This document shows positions 28,195-38,111 of a stretch of 64,000 nucleotides of DNA, piece by piece (position 1 is the first letter of the stretch; each line of letters begins with the position of its first letter). The stretch lies in NCBI RefSeq assembly GCF_017168195.1, contig NZ_JADNYL010000002.1:434001-498000 (forward strand). Direction: 5' to 3'. A model generated the notes under the pieces. That model searched no databases. It was not told the DNA's origin and saw only the letters and a program-made list of their open reading frames with translations. Made by a program: the position numbers and the translations under genes. Source of the stretch: Thalassotalea sp. G2M2-11 (GTDB lineage: Bacteria > Pseudomonadota > Gammaproteobacteria > Enterobacterales > Alteromonadaceae).

Positions 28195-29855
28195 AATTTA
28201 TCACCATCAACAAAGTTGCCCAGTGCTTGATATTGCTGATACAGCTCATCATATTTAGCTGCATTGACTAAATTGGGTTGATATGATTTTGCAACTGGCG
28301 AGTTCATCACTTTTTGCGCTTCAACAACGCTTGGATATAAACCAGCGGCGGTTGCGGCATAAATTGCTGCACCTAACGCACAACTTTGCTCACTTTCTAA
28401 AACATCTATGGAACAGTGCCAAACATCTGCACAGGTCTGCATGATATAGTCTGATTTTTTTGAAATACCGCCAATCGTTACAACATGATCAATGGCGATA
28501 CCTTCTTCTTTAAAACGCTCGATAATGGCGCGCGCACCAAATGCTGTTGCTTCGACTAACGCTTTGAAAATTTCAGGCGCATGGCTACCCATTTTTAAAC
28601 CAGTAATCGCCATGGAAACCGCTTGATTAGCATCTGGTGTACGACGACCATTTACCCAATCTAATGCGGTAATGCCGGTAGTGCCTATTGGCAGTTGCGA
28701 TGCGAACTCACCAAGCTGAATTAAGGTATTATTTTCAACTTCTTCTACGAGTTTTGCTTTTGTTGCAGAATCAAGTATGTCGCTGGTATCAATTTGATTT
28801 AATGGCCAATTAATCAAGTTTTTAAACCACGCATATAAGTCACCAAACGCTGACTGACCGGCTTCTAAACCTATAAGCCCTGGCATCACAGAACCATCTA
28901 CTTGGCCACAAATCCCTTTAATACATTTATCACCAATATTGTCATATTCAGCCACCGTAATATCACACGTTGATGTGCCCATCACTTTCGTCAACACACC
29001 CGGTTTAACATTGGCAGCAACGGCACCAGCATGACAATCAAAGGCACTAAATGACACTGTGATACCTACTGGTAAACCTAATTTTTCAGCCCATTCTTGA
29101 GTAAGTTGGCCGCATACTTGATCTGCCGTAAAGGTATCTGCAGGTAAACGATCGCGTAGACCGTCTAATAACGGATCAATACCAACAAAAAAGTCATTGG
29201 GTGGATAGCCTCCCCAACTTTCATGCCACATCACCTTATGTCCAGCGGCACAACGACTCGCACGGAATTTATCTGGGTGGGTTGTACCAGTTAACAGCGC
29301 TGACATCCAATCACAGTGTTCAACCCAGCTATGCGCTGAATTTTTAACGGCAATATCTTGGCGTAATACAAATAATACTTTCGCCCAAAACCATTCTGAT
29401 GAATAAATACCACCTTCATATTTAAGGTAATCTTCAGGAGCTTGCTTGGCCGCTAGGGTGATCTCATTTGCTTCTTTAATCGCACTATGATCTTTCCACA
29501 AGACAAACATCGCATTTGGGTTAGTGGCGAACTCTTCTTTTAACGCTAAAGCCGTACCATTTTCATCAACTGCTACAGGTGTAGAGCCTGTTGTATCAAA
29601 GCTAATAGCATGTACATGTTTAGCTGAATCGGTGGGAGCTCGTTGCCATAAATCAGCCATAACCTGTTCTAGACTTTCGATATAATCCAGAGGATGTTGT
29701 CTAAATTGATCTTTACTTGCATCACAAAATAATCCCGCTTTCCAACGAGGATAATATGCAACACTCGTTGCTACTTCCGAACCTGTATCCGTATCAACTA
29801 ATAACGCTCTAACGGAATCGGAGCCATAGTCTATTCCTAAAACATAAGAAAACAT
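28191..29855 (-). CDS. araB: L-ribulokinase
   Basis: A 554-residue FGGY-family kinase phosphorylating L-ribulose at C5. The N-terminal ATPase signature VLGIDYGSDSVRALLVD, the SFDTTGSTPVAV block, DWVNGRRTPDANQAV and the C-terminal GGISKKSDYIMQ with ALGAAIYAA all match AraB, and the length is right. It is the first gene of the araBDA operon. Its promoter region (29856-30000) carries a 10-bp inverted repeat of the arabinose-locus motif at 29918-29957. Confidence 0.96.
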   Translation of the reverse strand: MFSYVLGIDYGSDSVRALLVDTDTGSEVATSVAYYPRWKAGLFCDASKDQFRQHPLDYIESLEQVMADLWQRAPTDSAKHVHAISFDTTGSTPVAVDENGTALALKEEFATNPNAMFVLWKDHSAIKEANEITLAAKQAPEDYLKYEGGIYSSEWFWAKVLFVLRQDIAVKNSAHSWVEHCDWMSALLTGTTHPDKFRASRCAAGHKVMWHESWGGYPPNDFFVGIDPLLDGLRDRLPADTFTADQVCGQLTQEWAEKLGLPVGITVSFSAFDCHAGAVAANVKPGVLTKVMGTSTCDITVAEYDNIGDKCIKGICGQVDGSVMPGLIGLEAGQSAFGDLYAWFKNLINWPLNQIDTSDILDSATKAKLVEEVENNTLIQLGEFASQLPIGTTGITALDWVNGRRTPDANQAVSMAITGLKMGSHAPEIFKALVEATAFGARAIIERFKEEGIAIDHVVTIGGISKKSDYIMQTCADVWHCSIDVLESEQSCALGAAIYAATAAGLYPSVVEAQKVMNSPVAKSYQPNLVNAAKYDELYQQYQALGNFVDGDKL

Positions 29856-30160
29856 CTAAATACCTTTAAGCAAAGTTTTGCAGTCAACCTTTACATTGGC
29901 ATCACAGAAACCAATTAATACTACAATATGATTATTCAACTTGTGTTATTGTAGTATGAATAAAATTTGAATTCGACCTTTTTTATACTTTTTTACAAAA
30001 ATCATAAAAAATCATTAAGATACAGAGAGTTGAAAAGTGAAATCACCAATGAATCTGGTGTAGAAAAATAATGAGGTTAATAAGAAGAGTAACTATAAGA
30101 TCAGGTTAACGCTTATAGATGGCTTAAAAAACGGCATCCTGTTAATTAGCAACAACACGT
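29856..30160. other. araB promoter region
   Basis: A 305-base gap upstream of araB and downstream of the lactonase gene. It holds the paired operator arms at 29918-29927 and 29948-29957. A weak 5-bp hairpin (CACCA/TGGTG) lies near 30043-30060 in the lactonase 3' region. No gene is visible. Confidence 0.7.
29918..29957. promoter_or_regulatory. Paired operator-like sites upstream of araB
   Basis: ATACTACAAT at 29918-29927 and its exact reverse complement ATTGTAGTAT at 29948-29957 are spaced 30 bases centre to centre. The right arm lies in GTGTTATTGTAGTATGAAT, the best copy of the motif shared by other promoters in the locus. It starts about 60 bases upstream of the araB ATG. Confidence 0.7.
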
Positions 30161-31057
30161 TCAAATAACACATTGGGGTTCAGCGATCCCTTTAACCCCG
30201 TGGAGTTGATAGACAAAAACATCGCCAGCGTAAGGTTCTTTTGTAATCGTTGCATCACTGAGTGACTCTTTTGCCGTAGTGATAATTAACCAATCTAAGT
30301 GCTTTCCACCGATAGCAACACATGTAGGTTGTGAAACAGGCAATGCTAACTCAAGACTTTTATCACCCTGAGCGGTATATCGTACTATTTTTCCACCTCC
30401 CCAATGTGCACTCCAAACACCGCCTAAATGATCAACGGTAGCACCATCAGGAAAGCTATTATCAGGTGTTTTTGCAAATACTTTTTTATGACTAATTTTC
30501 GACGTTTGCGGATCAAAATTGTACTGATAAATTGTGCGTAACGGTGAATCACAATGATACATAGTCAGGCCATCAGGACTCCAACATAAGCTATTAGAAA
30601 TGTTTATCTCCTCAATCATTGGTTGAATGTTTTGCGCCGAGTTCAACATATAAAGCGCACCACTTTGTTCACTGGTATATTTTTCTTCAACCATAGTGCC
30701 AGCCCAAAAACGCCCCTGTCGGTCAACACGACCATCATTAAAACGATTACCTCGGATATCGCGTTCTGGTTGAGATATCCAGGTCATTTCCTGAGTTTGG
30801 AGGTTATAACGTGCAATACCTTTAGCAAATGCGACAATCAATTCATGCTCACTATTGCTAAAGCCAAAACAGCCAACACGATCAGGCATCGCAAATGTTT
30901 TGAGCTTTTTATCTGCAATAGAAAAATTAAATAAGGTTGCTGTTTGAATGTCTGTCCACCAAATCGACTGGCTTTCAATATGCCATTGAACACCTTCACC
31001 TAGTACATTGCTCACAGGTATCCTAAAAAGTAAATCGCCAACACTAATTGTACTCAT
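30161..31057 (-). CDS. SMP-30/gluconolactonase-family L-arabinolactonase-like enzyme
   Basis: A 298-residue six-bladed beta-propeller lactonase without signal peptide. Metal-ligand regions are visible: LGEGVQW (Glu), RGNRFNDGRVD (Asn/Asp), ISNSLCWSPDG (Asn) and FPDGATVD (Asp). Members hydrolyse aldonolactones such as L-arabino-1,4-lactone or gluconolactone. In this locus, with an SDR dehydrogenase and an arabonate-dehydratase-like enzyme, an L-arabinolactonase role is the simplest inference. It is flanked upstream by the terminator of the GH43 lipoprotein gene, so it needs its own promoter or readthrough. Confidence 0.8.
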   Translation of the reverse strand: MSTISVGDLLFRIPVSNVLGEGVQWHIESQSIWWTDIQTATLFNFSIADKKLKTFAMPDRVGCFGFSNSEHELIVAFAKGIARYNLQTQEMTWISQPERDIRGNRFNDGRVDRQGRFWAGTMVEEKYTSEQSGALYMLNSAQNIQPMIEEINISNSLCWSPDGLTMYHCDSPLRTIYQYNFDPQTSKISHKKVFAKTPDNSFPDGATVDHLGGVWSAHWGGGKIVRYTAQGDKSLELALPVSQPTCVAIGGKHLDWLIITTAKESLSDATITKEPYAGDVFVYQLHGVKGIAEPQCVI

Positions 31058-31094
31058 ACATTTCTATGCTATTTAACGTATTGTTATTCAGATA

Positions 31095-31121
31095 TAAAAA
31101 AGGTGCCTTAATTGGCACCTT
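31095..31121 (-). terminator. Terminator of the large GH43 lipoprotein gene
   Basis: AAGGTGCC/GGCACCTT 8-bp stem with a 6-base loop and six T residues on the minus strand, 29 bases after the gene. Confidence 0.9.
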
Positions 31122-31149
31122 AGATCAACTGGTTTAATGTCATTACGAG

Positions 31150-33591
31150 TTATTGATTCACTAATTCACTGACTTCAACCGAGGAAATAGCACTTGAGTA
31201 AATTCTCAATTCGTCGATTAACCCGTTAAATGGCGCGTCATCCCAATAATTAACTCCTAAGGTAAAGGTGCCTTCATTAACGGAGAAGAAATCATTAAGA
31301 CCGGAACCTGACGCCTGCTCAATACCATTGACATAAATTTTCACCGAGCCATTATCAACGGTAAATGCTAAGTGAGTCCACTGGTCTAACGGTACCTTTG
31401 CCACTTGAGCATCGAACCAAACATCATTATTGTTACTCCACACGGTGGTTTCCTCATTCCACCAGTTTTGAAGTAAAAAGCTAACAAATTCACTGCCACT
31501 CAGTGCGCCAAAAAACACTGGTGTATGAACAGTTGTTGCTTCTGGGTTAACCCAAAAAGCCACCGAATATTGATAACTATTAATCAGGCCATCTGGCAAT
31601 AAGATACCGGAAGTGCCATCTAGCCATAATGCTTGACCGTGAATGCCTTGCACATAGTTTACACTTCCTCCTTGCTCACCAATTTTTGCACCTATTACCG
31701 ATGCTGTGGTGAAATTCCCCGTAGCTTCAGTTAAATCATCGTCAAAACGATAATGCGCACTTAACACACCAACTTGCGGCTCAACAACCTTGATTGCATA
31801 GCTCTTAACTAATTGTTGTCCATCGAGTGTGATCGTTGCTGTTAATGTCACCGTTTGCTCACCGGAGGATATTGGCGTGACAACTCCAGTAGCACTAATG
31901 ATATCTGGGTTATCCGATGTCCAACTAATCGTCGCGTTAAGAGTACCTTCGGTTGGTAAATCTAATGAACCCTCAATGATTTCAACCGGTAACTCTATGC
32001 TGTCAGCGATTTTATTTAAAAAGTCTGTACTCGATTCACCCACTAACTTTGAGCCCCAAATAACAGAGTTATTCACTGATACTGCGCTAAATGTAGGTGT
32101 TAAAATCTTGAAGTTACTATCCCATTGCCATTTCATTACACCATCAAAATCACCAATACCATCGACCATTAGTTTAATACGGTCTGTATTCACTTCATCT
32201 AAGGTGAAAGTCCCGGTATGGCTCCCTGTAATAGTGCCATCATTGTTAAGCGTGAGATAAACCGATTGATGACCCGTTGTATTTGAATCATTACCATGAT
32301 GAATAAAACGGTAATGACCGAAAAGGTCCCCTGCATCAACAATATTATCACCTTCGATTGGCGCATAACGATGAGGAGAAGCCGTTAACCAACCATCATC
32401 GGTAATAAACATTTCATGTACGCGAATTGAATGCTGCTCTCCTCGGTTTGGAAAGCGCGTATGAGTGATTAATAAGTGTTTACCTAACTCTTCATCATAA
32501 TAAGCGGAGTTATGACCAGGAGATAAATACCCTTCATTCGTTCCTTCATCTCCCTGCTTGGCAACAAAAGTAAAGCCCCCCATTAATTTCACACCGTAGG
32601 GCGTTGGATCATTACCTCCAAAATTTGCCATATTATTACCAGCAGCATCAAGGTAAGGGCCTTCAGGTGTCCGCGATCGTGAAATACGAATATTGTAACC
32701 GCCATTGGCATTAAAACCGGCTAATGAAGTAAACAAGTAATAATAATCACTCACCGGACTATATAAAACATATGAGCCTTCATTGGCATGAAAACCTCCA
32801 CCAGTCAATCGAGTACCATAGCCTTGTCCAGGCTTAGGTTTCGCCGTAGCCTCATCCATTTCTAACAACCAGATGCCACCAAAATGAGAACCATATGTCA
32901 TCCATAAACCACCATTTTTATCGTAAAAAACATCTGGATCGATAACATTTGGCATTTGACCATCAATATAATTATCAATGCCTTCGGGTAAATCATCAGC
33001 AGTGACACTATCTAGCGTACCCGATTTAAGGAAAACACCCTTGTCAGTATATGGCCCTTCGATATTATCGGATACCGCCACACCTAAGTATGAATGTGGC
33101 ATATTACATTCACCCGATGCAGGGTTTGCACAATGGTTATAATAGAAATAATATTTATTATCTGATAGTTGAATAACGTCTGATGCCCATGAACCTACAT
33201 GACCACCTGTCCAACTGATCGCCTCGGGAAGCGCTTCGGCGTAGGAAGGAGAAAATAAAATACCATTAGAAAAATTGTCTCCTTCATTCATATATTGCCA
33301 TTGCATTAAATCTGTTGATTTTGCTGCTGCAAGATGAGATCCAAACACATAATAAGTATCATTAGTCTTGATGATTGAAGGATCATGTACAGCTAAATCA
33401 TTGTAATATAACGCCTGCTCATCAACTGTTGGATCTTCAACGGGAGTATATTTAATAGGGTCAGTTGGCTCACTTGGTTTTACAGGCACAACTGGTTGTT
33501 CTGTTGTTGTAGAATCACTTCCTCCGCCCCCACAAGCGGATAGCGTGAAAACACAAATTACCATCATTTCTAATATTCTAGGCTTTATCAT
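31150..33591 (-). CDS. GH43 endo-arabinanase lipoprotein with Ig-like and LamG domains
   Basis: An 813-residue surface or periplasmic lipoprotein starting at MIKPRILEMM, where AAGGAAAGG precedes the ATG at 33591. The lipobox LSAC is followed by GGGGSDS. Residues about 60-400 form a GH43 five-bladed propeller with catalytic-type positions VHDPSII (base), NVIDPDVF and HANEGSYV (acid). An arabinanase-type C-terminal beta domain follows, resembling large endo-1,5-alpha-L-arabinanases such as Bacillus AbnB. Residues about 530-605 look like a degenerate bacterial Ig domain (TISWTSDNPDIISATGVVTP) and the last 200 residues are a LamG/concanavalin-like domain. It is divergent from the TonB receptor. 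Confidence 0.88.
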   Translation of the reverse strand: MIKPRILEMMVICVFTLSACGGGGSDSTTTEQPVVPVKPSEPTDPIKYTPVEDPTVDEQALYYNDLAVHDPSIIKTNDTYYVFGSHLAAAKSTDLMQWQYMNEGDNFSNGILFSPSYAEALPEAISWTGGHVGSWASDVIQLSDNKYYFYYNHCANPASGECNMPHSYLGVAVSDNIEGPYTDKGVFLKSGTLDSVTADDLPEGIDNYIDGQMPNVIDPDVFYDKNGGLWMTYGSHFGGIWLLEMDEATAKPKPGQGYGTRLTGGGFHANEGSYVLYSPVSDYYYLFTSLAGFNANGGYNIRISRSRTPEGPYLDAAGNNMANFGGNDPTPYGVKLMGGFTFVAKQGDEGTNEGYLSPGHNSAYYDEELGKHLLITHTRFPNRGEQHSIRVHEMFITDDGWLTASPHRYAPIEGDNIVDAGDLFGHYRFIHHGNDSNTTGHQSVYLTLNNDGTITGSHTGTFTLDEVNTDRIKLMVDGIGDFDGVMKWQWDSNFKILTPTFSAVSVNNSVIWGSKLVGESSTDFLNKIADSIELPVEIIEGSLDLPTEGTLNATISWTSDNPDIISATGVVTPISSGEQTVTLTATITLDGQQLVKSYAIKVVEPQVGVLSAHYRFDDDLTEATGNFTTASVIGAKIGEQGGSVNYVQGIHGQALWLDGTSGILLPDGLINSYQYSVAFWVNPEATTVHTPVFFGALSGSEFVSFLLQNWWNEETTVWSNNNDVWFDAQVAKVPLDQWTHLAFTVDNGSVKIYVNGIEQASGSGLNDFFSVNEGTFTLGVNYWDDAPFNGLIDELRIYSSAISSVEVSELVNQ

Positions 33592-33681
33592 TAACCTTTC
33601 CTTAATAACATTATGATGCTGTTCCATCGCTTACACACAAAGATGAAAAGCATACTTTTTACATGAATTATATTAATACCA

Positions 33682-33703
33682 CTATTCATCATACGATAAC
33701 ACC
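33682..33703. promoter_or_regulatory. Operator-like site nearest the GH43 lipoprotein
   Basis: CATCATACGATAACACC, the reverse complement of the locus motif. The surrounding 20 bases recur at 33796-33815 with a single difference. It lies about 90 bases upstream of the GH43 start on the minus strand. Confidence 0.65.
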
Positions 33704-33795
33704 AATAATATTTATTAAGCAACACTTACCATTATTAAAAATTAATAATACAATAATATTAATCAAATATATTTTCACTAATTATATTGACAAGG

Positions 33796-33844
33796 CTATT
33801 CATCATACAATAACATCATACTACATCAATATTATTGTATGATG
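33796..33844. promoter_or_regulatory. Paired operator-like sites upstream of TonB receptor
   Basis: CATCATACAAT (33801-33811) and its exact reverse complement ATTGTATGATG (33834-33844) are spaced 33 bases centre to centre, about three helical turns, as in the araB promoter. They lie about 120 bases before the receptor ATG. Confidence 0.7.
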
Positions 33845-33960
33845 AAATAATACGACTTTCACTGTATATCAACAGCAATAAAACTGATGTAATAGCCATC
33901 CCGCTGCAACTGCTTATAACAATAATTACGGGATAATTGAGAAACACAGGGGAATTTAAT

Positions 33961-36753
33961 ATGTTTAATAAAAACTATCTAGCTACAGCAATTTGTTGCG
34001 CGCTAGCTTGCCAATCAGTACAAGCTGAAGAAATAGAAAATGAAAAAGATTCAAAAGCAGAAAAGGAAGTTATTGAAGTTATTGAAGTTAAAGGCCTTCG
34101 ATACAGTTTAAATAAAGCACTAAATATTAAGCGTCAGAATTTACAACTCGTTGATGCTATTGTTTCTGAAGATATTGGCAAATTTCCTGATAATAATGTT
34201 GTAGAAGCTTTGCAACGCGTCACTGGTGTTCAAGTCACAGATCGTGGTGCAGGTGAAGTATCTACGGTTTCTATCCGAGGTTTAAATGATGTTACAACGA
34301 CAATTAATGGTCGTAATATCTTTACAGCTTCTGGTCGTAGTGTTGCTTTACAAGACATCCCTGCAAGTTTATTGCGCGGTGTAGATATATACAAAACTCG
34401 CTCTGCTAACTTAATTGAAAGTGGTATTGCTGGTGTAATCGACATTCACACCCAACGTCCTTTTGATTTTGATGACAGTAAAGTTGTGGTAGCTGCTCGA
34501 GCAATTCGTCAAGAAGAAGCAGGAAAAAGTGATCCTAATATCAGCATGTTATTAAGTGATCGTTGGCAACTCAATAACAGTGGTGAATTTGGTGCTTTAG
34601 TTAACGTTTCTTACGCGAAAACTAACTATCGTGATCAATCAATTACTCCTGGCGCAATGGTGCCTTTCGTTACACAAGCTGGCGGCGGCGGCTTTGGTCC
34701 ATTAGAACGTTTATTTAGTGGTTGGCAAGCAGGTACTGAAGCGGGTTTACCTTCAGCAGCAGGTTCTACAATGCCACTAAATGGCGAAGAGGTAGAATAT
34801 TATTTAGCTCGTGATGCTATTTTTGGTGCTGATGTTACCGGCGAACGTAAACGTCCAGCAGCAAACGTTGCCTTACAATTTGCACCTAATGATCAGTCAG
34901 AGTATATCTTTGAAGCATTTTATAATGGTTATCGCAACGAACAAACCACTTCATTACAGTTTTCATTTGCTGACTGGTGGGGTGATGCTGGTAGTTTGCC
35001 TGCCCCTGTATTATTTCCAGGCACTAACATTATTAAAGAGCGCTTAGTCAATAACCCATACGCTTTCACCAGCGGCGATAGCCTTGTAGGTAAAACAGAC
35101 AGCTATGTATACGCACTTGGGGGTAACTGGGAAATTAGTAATAATTTAACCTTAAACTCTGAACTGGTGTATCAAAAATCAACATTTGAAGACGAATTTT
35201 TAGCGATGCGCTTTGATCGTGTTCATCATCAAATTGACGTTGATTTTAACGACTCTGATGGCTTACCTGCATTAACCTATATTGACAATCCAGCGACAGA
35301 AATTGACGAGAGCGATATTACCAACCCTGAACTATGGAATGTTGCTCAAATGTGGGATAACGGCTCAGAACGTCAAGGTAGTGCACTTACGTGGACCTTA
35401 GATGGCGAGTATCTTTTCGAAGATATGGGTTGGTTACAAAACGTCAAATTCGGTATCAACATTGACAACCGTAAAGCATATGAATCAAGCCGTGGCCAAG
35501 ACAGTTGGTTAGGTGGTAATTTAGCCCAACACATTGCTGATGGTACATTTGGTGAAGACTTGTTAATGACATCATCAGGCTTCTTCAGCGAAGCGAGTAA
35601 CTTTAATGACTCATGGATTGTAGCTGATGCTGACTACTTGTTTGGCAACACAGCCGATGTTCGTAATACCTATGGTCTAACAGAACAGGCATTATACAAA
35701 AACTTTGAAATAGATGAGAAACAAACCTCCCTCTATGTGATGACCGACTTTGCAACCGAAATTAACGGTCAGCCTTTAGATGGTCAAATCGGTGTTCGTT
35801 ATGTTAATGCTAAAACTGACATGACCTTCAATAAGAAATCCGATGATTCAACAAGTTATGATGATGCTAGTGTGAGCTCAGTGTTACCTAGTTTAGCAAT
35901 TCGCTACGGCATCACTGATGACATTAACCTACGTTTTACTTACGGTGAAACATTACGTCGTCCAGGCTTTGCTGACTTAAACTCTAATATTACCTATTTT
36001 GAAGACGTCACAAACATTGGTTACGGTACAGGCTCTGGCGGTAATCCAAACCTTAAACCAACAGAATCAACCAATATTGATTTAGCTGCTGAATGGTACT
36101 TTGCTGATACTAGCTCAATTTACGGGACAATTTTCAAACGTGATATCGATGGTTTTGTGATTGGTTTCCGTAATCGTCAGTACTATGCTGGTGATGCAGA
36201 TATTGATGCAGGTGATTATGTTGTTAGCCAACCAGATAATGCGTCTGACGGTGAGTTAAAAGGTTTTGAAGTAGGTATGGTTTACTTCCCTGAAAACTTA
36301 CCAGAATATCTTGATGGCTTTGGTATTCAAGCAAGTTATACCTCTTTGTCTTCATCACAGACGTTAGCATTAACGGATGATTCAGGTAATGTCGTAGGTG
36401 AAACCGAATCTGACTTACCAGGTGTATCTGACACTTCGTACAGCACAGTATTTATTTACGAAAAAGAAGATTTTGATATGCGATTATCTTACGTTTATCG
36501 TGAAGCCTTCTTTAATAATAATGAAGCTGCATTATTTGCTAACCCATTACAAGTTTGGCGTCGTCCTGAAACCAGTGTCGATTTTCAGCTAAGTTACGAT
36601 GTTTCAGAAAACATGACTGTTACCTTTGATGCGACAAACTTAACCGATGAGTTAACACAGAGTTACTACGGTAAAGGTAACCAAAATACTCATAATTTTG
36701 GTAACGCAATACTTAGCCGCACCTTTGCTTTAGGTGTCCGTTATTCAATGTAA
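33961..36753 (+). CDS. TonB-dependent receptor of the arabinan/arabinoside locus
   Basis: A 930-residue outer-membrane receptor. I choose the ATG at 33961 because AGGGGA lies seven bases upstream; the longer frame begins at a TTG eight codons earlier. The signal peptide ends near ACQSVQA. A TonB-box-like IEVIEVKGLRYSLNKAL precedes the plug (DAIVSEDIGKFPDNNVVEAL, VTGVQVTDRGAGEVSTVSIR), and the barrel ends RTFALGVRYSM. The N-terminus matches the oligosaccharide-type receptor subfamily found with glycoside hydrolases in Xanthomonas, Caulobacter and Alteromonadales. Divergence from the endo-arabinanase lipoprotein suggests import of arabino-oligosaccharides. Confidence 0.9.
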   Translation: MFNKNYLATAICCALACQSVQAEEIENEKDSKAEKEVIEVIEVKGLRYSLNKALNIKRQNLQLVDAIVSEDIGKFPDNNVVEALQRVTGVQVTDRGAGEVSTVSIRGLNDVTTTINGRNIFTASGRSVALQDIPASLLRGVDIYKTRSANLIESGIAGVIDIHTQRPFDFDDSKVVVAARAIRQEEAGKSDPNISMLLSDRWQLNNSGEFGALVNVSYAKTNYRDQSITPGAMVPFVTQAGGGGFGPLERLFSGWQAGTEAGLPSAAGSTMPLNGEEVEYYLARDAIFGADVTGERKRPAANVALQFAPNDQSEYIFEAFYNGYRNEQTTSLQFSFADWWGDAGSLPAPVLFPGTNIIKERLVNNPYAFTSGDSLVGKTDSYVYALGGNWEISNNLTLNSELVYQKSTFEDEFLAMRFDRVHHQIDVDFNDSDGLPALTYIDNPATEIDESDITNPELWNVAQMWDNGSERQGSALTWTLDGEYLFEDMGWLQNVKFGINIDNRKAYESSRGQDSWLGGNLAQHIADGTFGEDLLMTSSGFFSEASNFNDSWIVADADYLFGNTADVRNTYGLTEQALYKNFEIDEKQTSLYVMTDFATEINGQPLDGQIGVRYVNAKTDMTFNKKSDDSTSYDDASVSSVLPSLAIRYGITDDINLRFTYGETLRRPGFADLNSNITYFEDVTNIGYGTGSGGNPNLKPTESTNIDLAAEWYFADTSSIYGTIFKRDIDGFVIGFRNRQYYAGDADIDAGDYVVSQPDNASDGELKGFEVGMVYFPENLPEYLDGFGIQASYTSLSSSQTLALTDDSGNVVGETESDLPGVSDTSYSTVFIYEKEDFDMRLSYVYREAFFNNNEAALFANPLQVWRRPETSVDFQLSYDVSENMTVTFDATNLTDELTQSYYGKGNQNTHNFGNAILSRTFALGVRYSM

Positions 36754-36772
36754 GTTAACCCATTGATTTATC

Positions 36773-36803
36773 AAAGCCCGTTGCTCACAACGGGCTTTTT
36801 TTT
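36773..36803 (+). terminator. Intrinsic terminator after TonB receptor
   Basis: AAAGCCCGTTG/CAACGGGCTTT perfect 11-bp stem with CTCA loop and a long T-run, 20 bases after the stop codon. Confidence 0.95.
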
Positions 36804-36976
36804 ACATTAAAAAATTTCAGCTACGCCCTTAAAAAGCTGCAATGTTTTTTATGACGATAGATTAACAAGAGATAAAGGGAAGCTGGCTCAAGCGAACACT
36901 AAGCCATAGATCCTTTTTTAAAATAAACACGGATAAAGCAGCGTGACCAAATAAGCAAGTATAGGAAATAGAACAA

Positions 36977-37957
36977 ATGAAAATGAGAACACTAGGTAAA
37001 ACAGGGTTTAAAGTGTCTGAGATTGGCTTAGGTTGTTGGCAATTAGGCAATGATTTTGGTGAACTCACCGAAAACCAAGCGACTGATATTTTAGATACCG
37101 CGTCAGAAAATAACATTACTTTATGGGACACCGCTGACGTTTACGGAGCAGGCCTTAGTGAACAAAGAATCGGGCTTTGGTTAAAACAACACGATAAAAA
37201 ACCACTTGTCATCACTAAAGTGGGTAGAGATGCTGCGCTATATCCTGATGGCTACACTAAAGAAAAAGTAAAACAAAATTTAATTTCTTCAATCAAACGC
37301 TTACAAGTGGAAGCATTAGATTTAGTACAATTACATTGTGTGCCTCCAGAAGTTTTATACGCTGGCGATTTACTTGCTTGGATGTCCGACTTTCAACAGC
37401 AAGGATTAATTAAACATTTTGGCGCCAGTGTCGAAAGTTTACAAGAAGCAGAGTTTTGTTTAACGCAATCCGACATTGCAAGCTTACAAATTATTTTTAA
37501 TATTTTCCGCCAAGACGCAACAGAAAAGCTGTTTGAAAAAGCGGCTAACAATAATGTCGGCATTATTGTCAGGTTACCGTTAGCAAGCGGTTTACTGTCG
37601 GGTAAAATGTCTTCTGAGCGTGAATTTAGTGCCAATGATCACCGAAACTACAATAAAAATGGCGAACACTTCCACGTAGGCGAAACCTTCAATGGTTTAC
37701 CTTTAACTAAAGGAGTGGAACTAGCCGAAAGATTAAAAACTCTATTACCAAGTGATCTGAGTTTACATCAGGTAGCCATGCGATGGATTTTAGATCAGCC
37801 GCAAGTGAGTACAATTATTGCCGGCACCACGAAAAAAGAGCAAGTCATTGCCAATGCTCAGATATCCAGCTTCCCTGAACTGTCAGCTGAATTACATCAA
37901 CAACTTCATGACTTTTATTATGAGAATGTAAGGCAAAACATTCGCGGTGGTATTTAG
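36977..37957 (+). CDS. Aldo/keto reductase
   Basis: A 326-residue (alpha/beta)8 NADPH-dependent oxidoreductase. The N-terminus MRTLGKTGFKVSEIGLGCWQ is typical of the AKR11/12/14-like bacterial groups. The catalytic tetrad is represented by DTADVYG (Asp, Tyr), VITKVG (Lys) and LVQLHCV (His). The cofactor region near the C-terminus reads STIIAGTTKKEQV. The natural substrate is unknown; L-arabinose-related aldehydes or sugar lactones are possible from context only. No operator motif is seen upstream, so co-regulation is unproven. Confidence 0.85.
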   Translation: MKMRTLGKTGFKVSEIGLGCWQLGNDFGELTENQATDILDTASENNITLWDTADVYGAGLSEQRIGLWLKQHDKKPLVITKVGRDAALYPDGYTKEKVKQNLISSIKRLQVEALDLVQLHCVPPEVLYAGDLLAWMSDFQQQGLIKHFGASVESLQEAEFCLTQSDIASLQIIFNIFRQDATEKLFEKAANNNVGIIVRLPLASGLLSGKMSSEREFSANDHRNYNKNGEHFHVGETFNGLPLTKGVELAERLKTLLPSDLSLHQVAMRWILDQPQVSTIIAGTTKKEQVIANAQISSFPELSAELHQQLHDFYYENVRQNIRGGI

Positions 37958-37979
37958 TCACAATGCTTATTTAAAACGC

Positions 37980-38009
37980 TACTTATGTGAATAATACTTA
38001 TGTGAATAA
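37980..38009. repeat. Perfect tandem duplication of 15 bases
   Basis: TACTTATGTGAATAA occurs twice head to tail just after the aldo/keto reductase gene and just before the first attC-like site. It may mark a slippage or insertion scar. Confidence 0.8.
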
Positions 38010-38032
38010 ATCGTAACTAGATCAGTCAGATT

Positions 38033-38111
38033 CGACTAACAGGACTCAATCAAATCTGACATTGCTTCTGTGCCAAACTCGGCCGTTCACCACCGTAGTC
38101 TCTTGTTAGCT
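38033..38111 (-). repeat. attC-like site of the HNH cassette
   Basis: On the minus strand it begins GCTAACAAGAGACT and ends GAGTCCTGTTAGTC; the outer arms CTAACA/TGTTAG and the inner ACT/AGT pair across a site of about 75 bases. The HNH stop codon TAA lies within the first arm. It matches attC layout but not a canonical sequence. Confidence 0.55.

Larger units (their letters stand above)
33592..33960. other. Divergent promoter region between GH43 lipoprotein and TonB receptor
   Basis: About 370 bases of very AT-rich non-coding sequence. It contains a 20-bp direct repeat with one mismatch (33682-33701 and 33796-33815) and an 11-bp inverted repeat (33801-33811, 33834-33844), all copies of the locus motif. 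No gene is visible. Confidence 0.75.
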